From NCBI GenBank assembly GCA_902495455.1, contig CABUXJ010000008.1, positions 31,275-95,274 of the forward strand: a stretch of DNA of 64,000 bases, read 5' to 3'. The translations under genes were made by a program, and so were the position numbers. Source of the stretch: an uncultured Prevotella sp. (GTDB lineage Bacteria; Bacteroidota; Bacteroidia; Bacteroidales; Bacteroidaceae). The notes beneath the pieces were generated by a model. That model saw only the letters and a program-made list of their open reading frames with translations. It did not search any database and was not told the DNA's origin. Numbering within the stretch: position 1 is the stretch's first letter; every line of letters starts with the position of its first letter. Positions 63,722-64,000 of the stretch are shown piece by piece.

Positions 63722-64000
63722 CAGTCATTCACTTATCAACAGCGGCTTTGAAGGCTTCAGGCATATCAACCTTTTTGTCAAGTTTTCGATAACATCGACT
63801 TTTCTACAAAAGTACACAAAATCTATGTAAAAGCAGAATAAAAAGGAATAAAAGTATAGCAGACCACAGTCCTACGCCCTGCTAAAGAGTCAACAAGCAA
63901 GTGCAATATTACGAAAAGTTTTTGTAAAACTCTCTCACGGGTGTAGAAAATTTTAGTTTCTCTCTCGGTCTTCGGTTTATTTTAGCCTGTATGACCGCAA
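63722..64000. other. Upstream region of the nuclease gene to window end
   Basis: It contains the promoter at 63807-63834. Nothing recognisable in 63835-64000. Confidence 0.5.
63807..63834 (-). promoter_or_regulatory. Promoter of the DUF1016 gene
   Basis: TACTTTTG at 63814-63807 on the minus strand, in a 28-bp block identical to 62485-62512. Leader about 80 nt to the 63721 ATG. Confidence 0.6.

Overview
The window looks like chromosome of a Bacteroidales species, most likely Prevotella or a close relative. The evidence is a SusC/SusD pair, a hybrid two-component regulator fused to an AraC domain, the trpBEGDCFA gene order, genes that mostly lack Shine-Dalgarno sequences, and repeated Bacteroidetes-type promoters (TTTG, about 20 bp, TAnnTTTG). 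There are no tRNA, rRNA, CRISPR or intact transposase genes.

Layout. 1-12.3 kb is mixed housekeeping: the start of a LysE-type exporter, a double-domain GH43 enzyme, a ROK sugar kinase, an ECF sigma factor, a probable small RNA, an unusual sugar kinase/nucleotidyltransferase fusion, and an exopolysaccharide set (HAD phosphatase, tyrosine autokinase, RmlA). 12.3-16.9 kb holds an orphan conserved protein, a ZapB-like/ZapA/RNase Y cluster and a DUF6359-type lipoprotein. 16.9-23.8 kb is the complete tryptophan operon behind a leader peptide with three consecutive Trp codons and an attenuator. 23.8-27.0 kb (minus strand) is a three-gene GtrA/GtrB/polytopic-membrane-protein set resembling O-antigen glucosylation modules.

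28.1-62.5 kb is a large pectin-degradation region. It holds a GH28-GH105-unassigned three-module enzyme, two tandem PL1 pectate lyases, a 1500-residue CE8 pectin methylesterase, a third PL1 lyase, two surface lipoproteins, SusD, SusC, a secreted beta-helix protein, a GH3 enzyme and the hybrid regulator. The likely flow is that methylesterase de-esterifies pectin, the lyases and polygalacturonase cut it, SusC/D imports oligomers, and GH105 and GH3 finish them. The regulator has a histidine-kinase dimerisation domain, a receiver and an AraC domain, but no ATPase domain between them. A DUF1016 nuclease gene closes the window.

The non-coding DNA is unusually structured. It has three full ~400-bp copies and two diverged copies of one repeat family, long perfect palindromes (stems of 53 and 60 bp), a 535-bp element with 20-bp terminal inverted repeats, hairpins whose arms co-vary between copies, and a 44-bp element placed at nearly equal distance from two divergent pectin-locus promoters. 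Base-pair positions were read by eye from the sequence; family assignments rest on motif recognition, not on database searches.
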